DNA of 64,000 nt from Herbiconiux ginsengi (GTDB taxonomy: Bacteria > Actinomycetota > Actinomycetes > Actinomycetales > Microbacteriaceae): contig NZ_FNPZ01000004.1 of assembly GCF_900107435.1 (NCBI RefSeq), positions 1 through 64,000 on the forward strand, in the 5' to 3' direction. The notes under the pieces were generated by a model, which worked only from the letters and a program-made list of their open reading frames with translations, made no database searches and was not told the origin of the DNA. This document shows positions 19,991-27,967 of the stretch, piece after piece. The translations under genes were made by a program, and so were the position numbers. Numbering within the stretch: position 1 is the stretch's first letter; every line of letters begins with the position of its first letter.

Positions 19991-20608
19991 ATGGGGGAAG
20001 AGAATGAGGTCAGTCGTCGTGCCGCGCTCTCAGTTGCTGGGGGGCTTGCGGCAACAGCCGCTGTAGCCACCGCGATCGGATCTGCTGATGTCCGGGCGTG
20101 GGCTGCGCCCGCGGTGCGGCAGGTGATTGGGGTGCCGGCGGCTGCGGCGTCGACCAATGCGTCGGTGACGATCACTCTCATCAGCCCGACACCGTTCGAG
20201 GCATCGAGTGACCCGAATCAAGGAAACTCGATGCTGATCCAAATCACGAACACGGGCGGGGTGGCGTTGGACAATTACCTGCTCGCTGTCCAATACGGGG
20301 GGCCTGTGTACGGAATGGGCGTGATGCCCTCCGAAACGACACTCGAGATTGCCGGCACGACATACCCGCTCTCGAATCCTACGTTCGTTGACCGGTCGGT
20401 GTTTGAGTCACGCCTGTACGAGAACACCGCGGGGCTGGCCGAGGACGGAGTGGACTTCGTGGCCGTGAGAATTACGGGCTTCATCGAGGGGGGCGGGTAC
20501 AGCGAGAACTGTACTCTTAGCGTCTTGCTAGGCGACCCATACGCGGAGTTCCCGAACTTTGAATTCATTGGGACCAGCCCGCAATTTGTCATGAAGTTCG
20601 TGCCGTAA
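19991..20608 (+). CDS. Tat-exported protein, unknown
   Basis: 205 residues. The start carries a twin-arginine signal (SRRAALSVAGGLAATAAVA) and a long alanine-rich h/c region; the mature part is beta-rich (NSMLIQITNTGGVALDNY), suggesting an Ig-like fold. ATG at 19991 is preferred over an upstream TTG/ATG because it gives a normal short n-region. One cysteine only (near residue 170). It is followed 78 bp later by another Tat-exported protein. Function unknown. Confidence 0.65.
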   Translation: MGEENEVSRRAALSVAGGLAATAAVATAIGSADVRAWAAPAVRQVIGVPAAAASTNASVTITLISPTPFEASSDPNQGNSMLIQITNTGGVALDNYLLAVQYGGPVYGMGVMPSETTLEIAGTTYPLSNPTFVDRSVFESRLYENTAGLAEDGVDFVAVRITGFIEGGGYSENCTLSVLLGDPYAEFPNFEFIGTSPQFVMKFVP

Positions 20609-20686
20609 GCGGTCGATCCGGTTGCTGAGTGCTTCGTGCTGTTGTGCAGTTGTTGAGGTGTCGTTCGCAGCCATAGGCTGGCGAGC

Positions 20687-22435
20687 ATGGGAAGTTCGGG
20701 GGAATCGTCCACACGTACGCGACGCAATCTGCTGATCGGGGGCGGCCTCGCTGTCGCAGGCGTCGCGCTGGTCGCTGAGCCGGCGCACGCAGACGTCGAG
20801 TACATACCGACGACGGAGAAGGGCGCAGCTTCCGGCGTTGCGACTCTCGATGGCGGGGCGAAGGTACCGGCTACGCAAATACCTGACTCGGTGAAAAGTC
20901 GCAGTGGCAGCAAGCCCGTTGGGCAGGGTGAGCAGGTTTTCAACGTGCGCGACTTCGGTAACGCCGTGTCACCGGGTTACGTGGTCGGTTCGGGCGGCGA
21001 TGACACGCTCGCCTTCCAGGCCGCAATCGACACCTGCTACAACTATGGCGGCACGGTGTTCGTGCCACCGGGCAACTTTCGAGCCGAGAACCTCGTCGTA
21101 ACGCGCTTCACCGTGCTCGAGGGGGTCGGATCAGGCTCCCGCTTCGGCACCACGAACGCTGGTCAGGGCTCATCCTCGTCCATCGTGCGTCCCACCGGCT
21201 CTGACGGCACCGCGCCAATGATAACGGTCGTCGGGCCCGCATCGGGGCTGCGCAGAATCTACGTGAACGGCGCGATTCAGGGCGCCCCGACACCGACGTA
21301 TGGCACCGGGCCGGGAATCATCATGCAGGGTTTCGAGAGCATCCTCGACGATGTCAGGATCATCTACGTCGACGGCATCGGCATCGACGTCCAGCGAGCC
21401 AACAACCCTCGGTTCACAAAGATCCGGGTTGACAACTGCGGCTCGACGACCGAGGCGGCTGTGAAGATCTGGTCGAGGAGCCGCACCGCCACGACGCCCA
21501 ACCTGGGCTCGAACGAGACCAACACCGTCGACTTCTACGACCTCACGATCGAACGATCGAGGAACCGGGCGCTCGACATCGCATACGGCACGACCCAGGA
21601 GTACTGGGCCGAGTGGATTCGCTTCTACGGGCTTCATATCGAATCGTCCTACCTCGACCATGCCAACGACGACCCGCTAGTCGCGATCGGCCAGGTGCGC
21701 GGCATCGAGTTCTACGGAGCGATGATCTACGGCGGTCCAGGCCGGATTGTCCGGCATCAAGTCCGCGGGGTCACTACCGACCCCAATACGACGACGCTTC
21801 GCAGCTACGGAAACGGCGGTATCCGCTTCATCGGTGGGTCGATCAACGGATCTGATGCCACCATCGACGAGGATGGCGCCGGTAATCCTGTCACCGCCCT
21901 GCCGACTCCGGTTGCCTTCGACCTCGTAGCCGGTGGCGACTTCATGGTGATCGGCACCCGGATCACACGCATCACCACTCGGGTGTTCTCGGTGCAGACG
22001 GCCTACGGTAAGTACAGCTACCGTGACCTCCACACCGACCTGTACGACCCGAACAACAGGCTCGGCATCGTCAACGCCGGGGTCGAGATCGTCGGCGCTC
22101 CTACTATCGCGGCGAACGGCAGCGCGGGCGTCAACGCAGCGTCGATGAATACGCGATCAGATGACGTCTCCGGGCGCGTGTTCTTCGGCACGAATGCGTC
22201 GCCGACGGCGGGGATCATGGTGACCGTCACCCGGTACCACAACGACGGACGGGACTTCACGATCCAGCTGACACCCAAGACAGCGGCCACCGCGGCACTC
22301 GGACTCTATGCGGCAGTTCAGGCTGACAAGAGCGCCTGGACGATACGCGCCGCAAACCCACCGGCTGCATCCCAGGCTGCCACCGCGTTCCAAGTGGACT
22401 ATGCGCTGACACCCGTCGGTTCCGGGTCGATCTAG
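20687..22435 (+). CDS. Tat-exported right-handed beta-helix protein (pectate-lyase-3-like)
   Basis: 582 residues. Twin-arginine signal TRTRRNLLIGGGLAVAG, then a short linker and a domain starting FNVRDFGNAVSPG with ALAFQAAIDTC-like sequence (DDTLAFQAAIDTCYNYGG), the hallmark of pectate-lyase-3/GH28-type beta-helices. Repeated short strands continue to about residue 480, followed by a beta-rich C-terminal domain. It may bind or cleave a polysaccharide, but no catalytic residues can be assigned. It converges with the VanZ-like gene, 60 bp apart. Confidence 0.75.
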   Translation: MGSSGESSTRTRRNLLIGGGLAVAGVALVAEPAHADVEYIPTTEKGAASGVATLDGGAKVPATQIPDSVKSRSGSKPVGQGEQVFNVRDFGNAVSPGYVVGSGGDDTLAFQAAIDTCYNYGGTVFVPPGNFRAENLVVTRFTVLEGVGSGSRFGTTNAGQGSSSSIVRPTGSDGTAPMITVVGPASGLRRIYVNGAIQGAPTPTYGTGPGIIMQGFESILDDVRIIYVDGIGIDVQRANNPRFTKIRVDNCGSTTEAAVKIWSRSRTATTPNLGSNETNTVDFYDLTIERSRNRALDIAYGTTQEYWAEWIRFYGLHIESSYLDHANDDPLVAIGQVRGIEFYGAMIYGGPGRIVRHQVRGVTTDPNTTTLRSYGNGGIRFIGGSINGSDATIDEDGAGNPVTALPTPVAFDLVAGGDFMVIGTRITRITTRVFSVQTAYGKYSYRDLHTDLYDPNNRLGIVNAGVEIVGAPTIAANGSAGVNAASMNTRSDDVSGRVFFGTNASPTAGIMVTVTRYHNDGRDFTIQLTPKTAATAALGLYAAVQADKSAWTIRAANPPAASQAATAFQVDYALTPVGSGSI

Positions 22436-22494
22436 AATCCATGCCGTTTCCCTCGGATGCTGTGCCGAGCAGAGAGGTACGTCGTGGCTCCGGC

Positions 22495-23013
22495 TCACCT
22501 GCTGATCGGCGTGGGGCGGCGGAGCCAGGCGATCGCGATCACGGCGGCGAGCATTCCGATAGCGCCGCCGGTCGAGTTCGCGACGACGTCACGGACTGTG
22601 GCGTAGCGGTCGGGCAATAGCAGGTACTGGTAGAACTCGATCGAGACCGAGAGCGCGGCGCAGACGAAGAAGGCCGCCCACCACCACCGCGGGCCGAACA
22701 ACAGGGCAACCAGCAGGCCCAGCGGGATGAACATCGCGATGTTGGCGCAGAATTCGACGACGTTGTAGTTCACGAACTCGGGGAGCCCACGACGATGCAG
22801 CGCACCGAGCACGCGAAAGATCAAGCCGCGCGAGCTCTCGTCGACCGGTGTCGGCCACGCCACCACAAAGAGCACGGCGAATCCGTACAACACCAGGAGC
22901 ACGGTCGCGATTCGCCGTACTTTCGGGGATCTGTACAGGATGCCTCCTCGGGCTGACCTCGATCCTATCGAGGCGCCGCTGCGTGGGTGCTCAACCCAAC
23001 ACAATCTCCTCAC
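22495..23013 (-). CDS. VanZ-family membrane protein
   Basis: 172 residues with four helices. YNVVEFCANIAMFIPLGLLVALLFG and SVSIEFYQYLLLPDRYATVRDVVANSTGGAIG (shown in parts here) are the VanZ core: the Asn/Phe-rich helix and the R-D-x-x-x-N-x-x-G loop. The role of stand-alone VanZ proteins is unknown beyond low-level glycopeptide resistance in one case. The GTG at 23013 overlaps the stop of the upstream ribbon-helix-helix gene as GTGA; the first 30 residues look weak, so a later start (for example TTG at 23004) is possible. Confidence 0.75.
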   Translation of the reverse strand: MRRLCWVEHPRSGASIGSRSARGGILYRSPKVRRIATVLLVLYGFAVLFVVAWPTPVDESSRGLIFRVLGALHRRGLPEFVNYNVVEFCANIAMFIPLGLLVALLFGPRWWWAAFFVCAALSVSIEFYQYLLLPDRYATVRDVVANSTGGAIGMLAAVIAIAWLRRPTPISR

Positions 23014-23156
23014 TCCACCTCGATGTAGCGCTGAAGGGCCTCGCGCACTACGTCGGTGAGGGTGCGCCCCTCGCTCTCGGCTTTCGCCATCGCAGCGTGG
23101 TAGAGGTCCGAGGGTATCCGGAATCCCCTGATAGGAGTCTTGGGCAGGTTTGGCAC
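23010..23156 (-). CDS. Small ribbon-helix-helix (CopG/Arc-type) protein
   Basis: 48 residues, GTG start at 23156, stop at 23010. The sequence PIRGFRIPSDLYHAAM has the beta strand and first helix of an RHH domain, and GRTLTDVVREALQRYI has the second helix with the typical T-x-x-x-V-R-x-A-L pattern. It should bind DNA as a dimer. The stop overlaps the next start as GTGA (23010-23013), so it may be coupled to the VanZ-like gene. It faces a divergent zinc-ribbon gene; no toxin partner is visible. An AbrB-free, antitoxin-like regulator is one reading; a free-standing repressor is another. Confidence 0.7.
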   Translation of the reverse strand: MPNLPKTPIRGFRIPSDLYHAAMAKAESEGRTLTDVVREALQRYIEVE

Positions 23157-23192
23157 GAGGTCATGATGGCACGAACACGGCGAGGATTCCTC

Positions 23193-23221
23193 TGGTTACC
23201 TGTAACAACATTGAGTATAAT
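23193..23221 (+). promoter_or_regulatory. Promoter of a leaderless transcript with overlapping inverted repeat
   Basis: A perfect TATAAT at 23216-23221 ends six bases before the ATG at 23228, so the transcript should start at or next to the start codon. The expected -35 region (23193-23198) overlaps the inverted repeat GTTAC-CT-GTAAC (23195-23206), a possible operator for the divergent RHH protein. Confidence 0.6.
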
Positions 23222-23227
23222 TCAGGT

Positions 23228-23407
23228 ATGACAGAACGAAAACGTCGCGTGATGCCACATCCGACCGTGCGGTTCACTTCCCGCCTTCGCCGGTGCCGGA
23301 ATTGCGGCATCCGGGTGCGGCGTGAAGACATGGTCTACAACGCCCGTGCGTGCTCGGAGGACTGCGCCGATGAGCTCTGGATTCAATCGCAGGACTGGAC
23401 GGAATAG
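23228..23407 (+). CDS. Small zinc-ribbon-like protein
   Basis: 59 residues, basic, with the cysteine pattern C-x2-C...C-x3-C (CRNCGIRVRREDMVYNARACSEDC, in parts), which suggests one structural zinc site. No ribosome binding site, but the promoter position indicates leaderless translation. It diverges from the RHH gene at 23156, 71 bp away. No family recognised; nucleic-acid binding is a guess from the fold and charge. Confidence 0.65.
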   Translation: MTERKRRVMPHPTVRFTSRLRRCRNCGIRVRREDMVYNARACSEDCADELWIQSQDWTE

Positions 23408-23416
23408 AGGGCCGGC

Positions 23417-23604
23417 CTAGTCGACCTCACCCAGCACCGAACGGGTGGCCGCGATGACGCCCTCGGGGTCGGCGGCTGACAGGGAGGCGCGCAATCGGGG
23501 GCGTGGGCCGGCCGTGAACGTGAGAGTCGTGGGTGGTGGGTGTCCGGGATCCACCGGCCACGGCTGGTCTCTCCTGCAGTGAAAGAGACGAGAAGCGTCT
23601 CGAA
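23417..23604 (-). other. Gene-poor stretch with possible 3' gene remnant
   Basis: About 190 bases between the zinc-ribbon gene and the small membrane protein at 23605. Reading leftward there is a frame ending at 23417 whose last ~35 codons (TLTFTAGPRPRLRASL, then DPEGVIAATRSVLGE) look protein-like, but no start or ribosome binding site is found. It may be the end of a broken gene. A hairpin (23585-23601) lies at its upstream edge. Confidence 0.3.
23582..23604 (-). terminator. Weak hairpin terminator
   Basis: On the minus strand GAGACG-cttct-CGTCTC is followed by TTTC, directly after the stop codon of the small membrane protein gene. The stem is only six pairs. Confidence 0.4.
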
Positions 23605-23781
23605 CTATGACGCCTCTTTGAGGGGAGCCTGTTGGCGATGGGTGGCGATGGTTTGTTGTTCGTGCGTGATGACGGCAGCGGTCCAGGCGGTGCAGGCTCC
23701 GAGGACGAGGATGATCGAGACGATCGCGCTGGTAACGAGCTGAGCTCTGGATTTGGGTCGTGCGGGCATGAGGTCGGTCAT
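23605..23781 (-). CDS. Small single-helix membrane protein
   Basis: 58 residues: a polar N-terminus, one helix at about residues 14-36 (LVTSAIVSIILVLGACTAW) and a polar glutamine-rich tail. Its ATG at 23781 overlaps the stop of the upstream gene (ATGA, 23778-23781), which argues that it is real and coupled. It is the last gene of the leftward run that starts with the TatA-like gene at 25481. Function unknown. Confidence 0.65.
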   Translation of the reverse strand: MTDLMPARPKSRAQLVTSAIVSIILVLGACTAWTAAVITHEQQTIATHRQQAPLKEAS

Positions 23782-24212
23782 GATGCTGGTTCCTGAGGTG
23801 ACGCGGCTGTGGCATCGGTGGGGGAAGATCGGTCTGAGGGAGTCGGGTCGGTTCCGTCGGTAGTGTCTGGGTGCAGGGCTGAGTTGAGCGCCGCGAGGAC
23901 GACGATGAGGTCCGCTAGTTCCCGGCGGGGAAGGCGGTGCAGGCTATGGGTTTGCTGGTCGCGGTCGTGTGAGATGGTGAGGGTTCGGTCGGGAACATTG
24001 ATGCTGATGGTGGCGCGCCCAAGTTGCCACAGCTGTGTTTGAGCGCGGCCGTTGTGACGGATTCCGGCGTACACCCAGGTGTCGTTGATATCCAGCCACA
24101 GCACGGTTGCGAGCTTGCTCCGCCAGGGGACCGGCCAGGGAATCCGGCGTGCACGGAACGACATGGTCGTCATCGCCGTGCCGCGCGGCAGCCAGTCGTG
24201 CAGGTCAGCCAT
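23778..24212 (-). CDS. Hypothetical protein of accessory cassette 1
   Basis: 144 residues, soluble, basic N-terminus, polar low-complexity C-terminus rich in Thr, Ser, Asp and Pro. The middle (ATVLWLDINDTWVYAGIRH, then ATISINVPDRTLTISHD) is beta-rich. ATG at 24212 chosen because GAGGAGG lies just before it. It overlaps the next gene by four bases and follows the Wzz-like gene by 76 bp. No family recognised. Confidence 0.6.
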   Translation of the reverse strand: MADLHDWLPRGTAMTTMSFRARRIPWPVPWRSKLATVLWLDINDTWVYAGIRHNGRAQTQLWQLGRATISINVPDRTLTISHDRDQQTHSLHRLPRRELADLIVVLAALNSALHPDTTDGTDPTPSDRSSPTDATAASPQEPAS

Positions 24213-24288
24213 CACCCTCCTCGGCTTGTGTGGTCACCCGTTCGCGCAGCGGCGATCAGGTCCTGCTCGATGCCCGCTTCCGGGCTTC

Positions 24289-24915
24289 TCATGCGCTTCG
24301 GCGGCGCCGTCTCCTGATCAGCACGACGATCAGGATGCCGAGGACAAGCCCGATGATCGCGCCAGGCAGCACGGCGAGCAAAGTGAATGGTCCGTCCGGG
24401 CCAGGCGCGGCGGAGCGGAGTGTCACGAGTGTGTATTTCGGGTCGAGGTTCTCGGGCACATGCTCGGCGATCACCGCGGTCCAGGCGTTGGCCTCGGCGG
24501 CTGCGCCCTCGAAGTTCCCGCCGGTGGTGCGGACGGTCAGGATCGGGGTCGTGCCGTCGGTGACAAGCGTCATCCTGCCGGCGAGGTCGCCGGCGGTGGC
24601 TGACGTGTTCAGACTCTTCGCGACTTCCTCCGCGGCGGCGTCCGATCGGGCCGCGGTGAGGAACGTGTTCTCCGACACCGAGATCGCGGCTTTCTCCACC
24701 GCTGCGGTGGATGCGTCCGATGAGCTGTTCTCCGGGGTGAGTGTGAGATAGCTGATGGTCTCCGCGGTGTGGTGTTGGCTCTCCGCCACGATCGCTAAGA
24801 CTCCGTTGGCGATGGCACCCAGCAGGGTGAGGGCCACGATGATCGCGGTGGAGTTCACGCGCCGCCGCTTGGGCCTGCTCCGCTCGGGGGTTGCTGCGGC
24901 GTCCGTCGTGGTCAT
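24289..24915 (-). CDS. Wzz/YveK-like polysaccharide co-polymerase-type membrane protein
   Basis: 208 residues with two helices, one near each end (about residues 23-43 and 180-202), and an extracytoplasmic Ala/Glu-rich region between them, ending in a run of arginines. This two-helix layout is that of chain-length determinants (Wzz) without a kinase domain. It is not in the polysaccharide locus but in accessory cassette 1, between a 45-residue protein and a hypothetical protein. AAAGG stands six bases before the ATG. The call rests on topology, so confidence is moderate. Confidence 0.6.
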   Translation of the reverse strand: MTTTDAAATPERSRPKRRRVNSTAIIVALTLLGAIANGVLAIVAESQHHTAETISYLTLTPENSSSDASTAAVEKAAISVSENTFLTAARSDAAAEEVAKSLNTSATAGDLAGRMTLVTDGTTPILTVRTTGGNFEGAAAEANAWTAVIAEHVPENLDPKYTLVTLRSAAPGPDGPFTLLAVLPGAIIGLVLGILIVVLIRRRRRRSA

Positions 24916-24949
24916 CTTCTGCCTTTCGGGCGTGGGGAGTGTGTTTCGT

Positions 24950-25087
24950 TTAGGGCTGTACGGCGAACGCGATGATCGTCAGCGTCACCGCGGCGATGGC
25001 GGACACGACCAACGTCGTGACCTTGACTGCGACGAGAAACCGGGGGTTGGGTGTCCGGCGTTCGTGGGGAGCGGTATTCGTTGTCAT
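24950..25087 (-). CDS. QP microprotein 1 (single-helix protein ending Gln-Pro)
   Basis: 45 residues: polar, basic N-terminus, then one helix (VTTLVVSAIAAVTLTIIAFA) that runs to the C-terminal VQP. Two further proteins of the same design end in LQP (34468) and IQP (51611) in the related cassettes. ATG at 25087 with GAGG nine bases before; the longer frame to 25183 is rejected. Preceded by the hairpin at 25147-25183. The helix probably sits in the membrane with the last residues at the outer face. Function unknown. Confidence 0.7.
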   Translation of the reverse strand: MTTNTAPHERRTPNPRFLVAVKVTTLVVSAIAAVTLTIIAFAVQP

Positions 25088-25146
25088 TTCGGGTACCTCG
25101 GGCGAGAGTGTTCGGGTTCGAGTCATGGTTCTACGTCTTGTGTTGC

Positions 25147-25183
25147 GTGGTGGCCGCCCACTTGGGGATGGGGCGGCCACCAC
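25147..25183 (-). promoter_or_regulatory. Hairpin leader of QP gene 1
   Basis: Perfect 13-bp stem (25147-25159 with 25171-25183), loop of 11 with CCCCAAG on the minus strand. It lies about 60 bases before the QP1 start. The stem arms GGTGGCCGC/GCGGCCACC, the CCCCAAG loop and an upstream CGGGTACCC are shared with the leader at 34386. Confidence 0.65.
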
Positions 25184-25289
25184 CGGGACCGGGGTACCCG
25201 AGCCCGGTCCCTGCCCGGCTGACCCAGCCGGGTGTCGGTTCCGGAGTGGATGGGGGTCCTGCCGCGGAACCGGGTCATGCGGCCGGCGG

Positions 25290-25481
25290 TTATCGAAGGG
25301 GCGGGGCTGATGCCGGGTCGCTGTCCGGAGTGTCAGCGGTGTCGGCGCGCGATTCGTTCTTGAAGATCCGCATCGATTGGGCCATGGATTTGCTCAGGGC
25401 AGGGAGCCGGGTGGCGCCGAAAAGCAGGAGGATCACGGCGAGGAGGATCACCAGGTGCCAGCCGTTGAGGTTACCGAGCAT
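25290..25481 (-). CDS. TatA-like twin-arginine translocase subunit
   Basis: 63 residues with the TatA pattern: an N-terminal helix (WHLVILLAVILLLFGATRLP), the Phe-Gly hinge, an amphipathic helix (ALSKSMAQSMRIFKN) and an acidic polar tail. The second of two adjacent ATGs (25481) is preferred because GGAG stands five bases before it. It is alone, without tatB, tatC or a Tat operon, and heads the leftward run of cassette 1, while the cassettes at 30.8 and 50.0 kb encode Tat substrates. A dedicated pore component is plausible; a remnant of a Tat operon is the alternative. Confidence 0.75.
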   Translation of the reverse strand: MLGNLNGWHLVILLAVILLLFGATRLPALSKSMAQSMRIFKNESRADTADTPDSDPASAPPLR

Positions 25482-25804
25482 CATGTCTCCAGAAATGGGC
25501 GGCCCCCAGACACGCAAGTGGCGGCCGGGGGGAGTGGCGCTGATTGAGCCCCGTGAGCCGGGCTCCAGCCACACCCTAGAGGTCCCATTACCCGCCTTGT
25601 GGGGTGCGGCTGATTTTGGAGCGGAAACAGTCTGGCAGAGGTTTCGTTTTCGGCCGGGATGGGCGTGATGGCTTGTCTGAGCTGCTTCGAAGGATGCAAG
25701 AGAATGGTCATCTGGACCGTGAACCATTCTGGAACTCCGTCCGGTTGCTGGTTCCCTTCCGAGACGGCTCGGGGCATGGAAGGCGTTATGGAGGTTTGGC
25801 TGGC

Positions 25805-27325
25805 GTGAGTGGTTCGAGGTCGATTGCGGAGAAACTCGCTTCAGCGGTCGCCGCGGATGACTGGGTTCTGGTCTTTGCTGTGTTCGATCAGTCGTGGAAC
25901 GAGTTGTTTCACTCGCATCCTGCGGTGTTGTTGGATGCGCTGGAGCGGATGCCGGATGCGGTGATCGATCAACAGCCGAAGCTTCGCCTGGCGATGGAGT
26001 ACATCGGCCGCAACGTGAAGGGCGAGGGATACTCGACCTCCTACCGCAACTCGGTCACATTGCCGGACCATCTGGATGCCGTCAATCAGCTTGCCGCGTG
26101 GACGGCGCAGGTGGCCGGTGCCAGGGAGTCCGGACGTTCGGCAGAGGCAGCGCGGCTCGTGGCCGGCGCCCAGACATTCCTGAAGCAACAGCCCACCGAG
26201 ACGGAGCCGTTGCTGGCCGCAGCGTTGCCGGAGTTCCATTTTCAGTGGGGGCTCGCTCTGGAGCTTGCTGGTGATTTCGATGGGGCGATGGCGGAGTACA
26301 ACGGCGCCTACGACTGGGCGGTATCGACCGATCACTGGATGATCGAGTCCAGCGCCGCCGGTGCGATCGCCTTTCTCCATGCACTGCACGGCCGGAATGC
26401 CCTCGCCACCGCGTGGCGTGGGCGCGTCCCGGACGATTCGGTCGCCGGTTGGTGGTCCACCGCTGCCGCGATCCCCGCACTCTTGGCGGATGCGATGATC
26501 CGGCTGGACAGCCTCGACTTTGTCGGCGCAGCCCGCGCGATGGAGCAGATCACTCCGGGTAGTGCGGCGGAGCGGTGGGCTCCGTATTTCTTGCTCCGCG
26601 CCGCGACGGAGACGCAACCTGCCCGCGTGCGGGTGGTGATGAGCGAACTGGATTCGCATCTCGAGACGATACCCGTGGACCGCCGCGAGTCCGGATCCAA
26701 CGGCGAGTATCTCGCATTGACGCGGATCATCTTGAACCTCGCCCTTCGCCGTCCGATCGGCGAAGAGACTGCTTTCGCCGGTGACAGGCCGACCGCGAAA
26801 GCGTCACTGCTTCGCCAGTACGGCGCCATTCTGCGTGCTCTCCGGCTCCAATCCGCGGGGAAGATGAAAGACGCCCGCCGTCTCGCTGCGCCGCTTCTTC
26901 GCACCGATGGGTCCCGGCCTCGGGTGCTGATCGGAGCGTTGGCCGCCAGCGGCGATGAAAGCAATCCGCAACTGGAGGAAGCTGCGGAGCTGGCCCGCGC
27001 ACACGCAAGCTTCGGCATACTGGCCCTTGCGTCTGCCAGCGTCCGTTCCCGCGTCGCCGAGTTGCTGCCGAGCACAAGCGCCGTTGCCAAGGCGCTGACT
27101 CACGTCGATGCCGAAGACGCACGTCCGGCAGGGCTGGCGTTGCTCTCCGCTCGGGAACGAGAGGTCGCCGAACGTGCCGCGACCGGAGAATCGGCCACCC
27201 AGATCGCGGCGTTCTTACACGTCAGCCCGAACACGGTGAAAACACAGTTGCGGGCCAGTTACCGCAAGCTCGGGGTCAAGAGCCGCGCCGAACTGTTCGA
27301 AGCACTCCACCACGTCAATCGCTGA
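25805..27325 (+). CDS. Cassette regulator LuxR-1 (long helical domain plus LuxR HTH)
   Basis: 506 residues. A long all-helical, TPR-like region (about 1-430) with the paralogue signature ALPEFHFQWG, then a GerE-type HTH at 447-506 (REREVAERAATGESATQIAA...VSPNTVKT). There is no receiver domain and no P-loop, so it is neither a response regulator nor a classical MalT/LAL protein. Start: GTG at 25805 with GGAGGT nine bases before; the frame is open to 25604 without support. It diverges from the TatA-like operon. Paralogues lie at 29070 and 53821 and a fragment at 34830. Effector unknown; control of the cassette genes is inferred. Confidence 0.8.
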   Translation: MSGSRSIAEKLASAVAADDWVLVFAVFDQSWNELFHSHPAVLLDALERMPDAVIDQQPKLRLAMEYIGRNVKGEGYSTSYRNSVTLPDHLDAVNQLAAWTAQVAGARESGRSAEAARLVAGAQTFLKQQPTETEPLLAAALPEFHFQWGLALELAGDFDGAMAEYNGAYDWAVSTDHWMIESSAAGAIAFLHALHGRNALATAWRGRVPDDSVAGWWSTAAAIPALLADAMIRLDSLDFVGAARAMEQITPGSAAERWAPYFLLRAATETQPARVRVVMSELDSHLETIPVDRRESGSNGEYLALTRIILNLALRRPIGEETAFAGDRPTAKASLLRQYGAILRALRLQSAGKMKDARRLAAPLLRTDGSRPRVLIGALAASGDESNPQLEEAAELARAHASFGILALASASVRSRVAELLPSTSAVAKALTHVDAEDARPAGLALLSAREREVAERAATGESATQIAAFLHVSPNTVKTQLRASYRKLGVKSRAELFEALHHVNR

Positions 27326-27480
27326 CCGAGCAGACCGGATGTGAGCACCCGCCGGAGAAGTCTGAGGGCGGGCCGCAGAAGGACGTCAAGAAGGGTTACG
27401 AAGGCGCTAAGTAGCTTGATTTCCTAGTAAAATTCCCTAAAGTGGCGGCTCCGAGGGGCGCCTCCGCGGGGAGGTTGGCG

Positions 27481-27753
27481 ATGGAGCAGATACGGCTCAT
27501 CATCGGTGACGCAACGTGGGATCTCTCCAGCGCGCAGGACCTCGTGAAGCTTCGCGAAGGCATCTCGGCAGTGATGGCTGCTGATGGCGGTTTCCTCGAC
27601 TTCGTGGATTCCAGCCACACGCTTCGCAGCGTCGTCGTCACTCCCTCGCTCGTGGCGACCGTGAAGATCATCACGAACACCGTCGACGAGCCGTCGAGTC
27701 TGTCGCTCCTGGTCGTGGTGGCCCACTCCACACTCTCTGAACCAGTTGCATGA
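27481..27753 (+). CDS. Hypothetical 90-residue protein
   Basis: Acidic protein starting MEQIRLIIGDATWDLSS, with alternating hydrophobic residues suggesting a small alpha/beta fold (LRSVVVTPSLVATVKII). ATG at 27481 with GGGGAGG before it. It stands alone between the LuxR-1 and AraC-1 regulators, 155 and 214 bp from them. No family recognised. Confidence 0.6.
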   Translation: MEQIRLIIGDATWDLSSAQDLVKLREGISAVMAADGGFLDFVDSSHTLRSVVVTPSLVATVKIITNTVDEPSSLSLLVVVAHSTLSEPVA

Positions 27754-27967
27754 TTTCGGCAGGGTCGCTCATTCTGGGTCGGAATCCGTCGACGATGGTT
27801 TCGTTTTCCGCGCCCCGGCCGTGGGCCGGGTGATCTTTGTGCCTCCATCGGGTGATTTCGGGTGCGCGCAAGGGTGAACTGTGCAGTGTGCAGAGTGGGG
27901 TTAGCCGTTTGGGGCTCCTGGCGGATGCGCTGGGGAACGAGTAGCCCTGGAAGGATGGCACCGCCTG

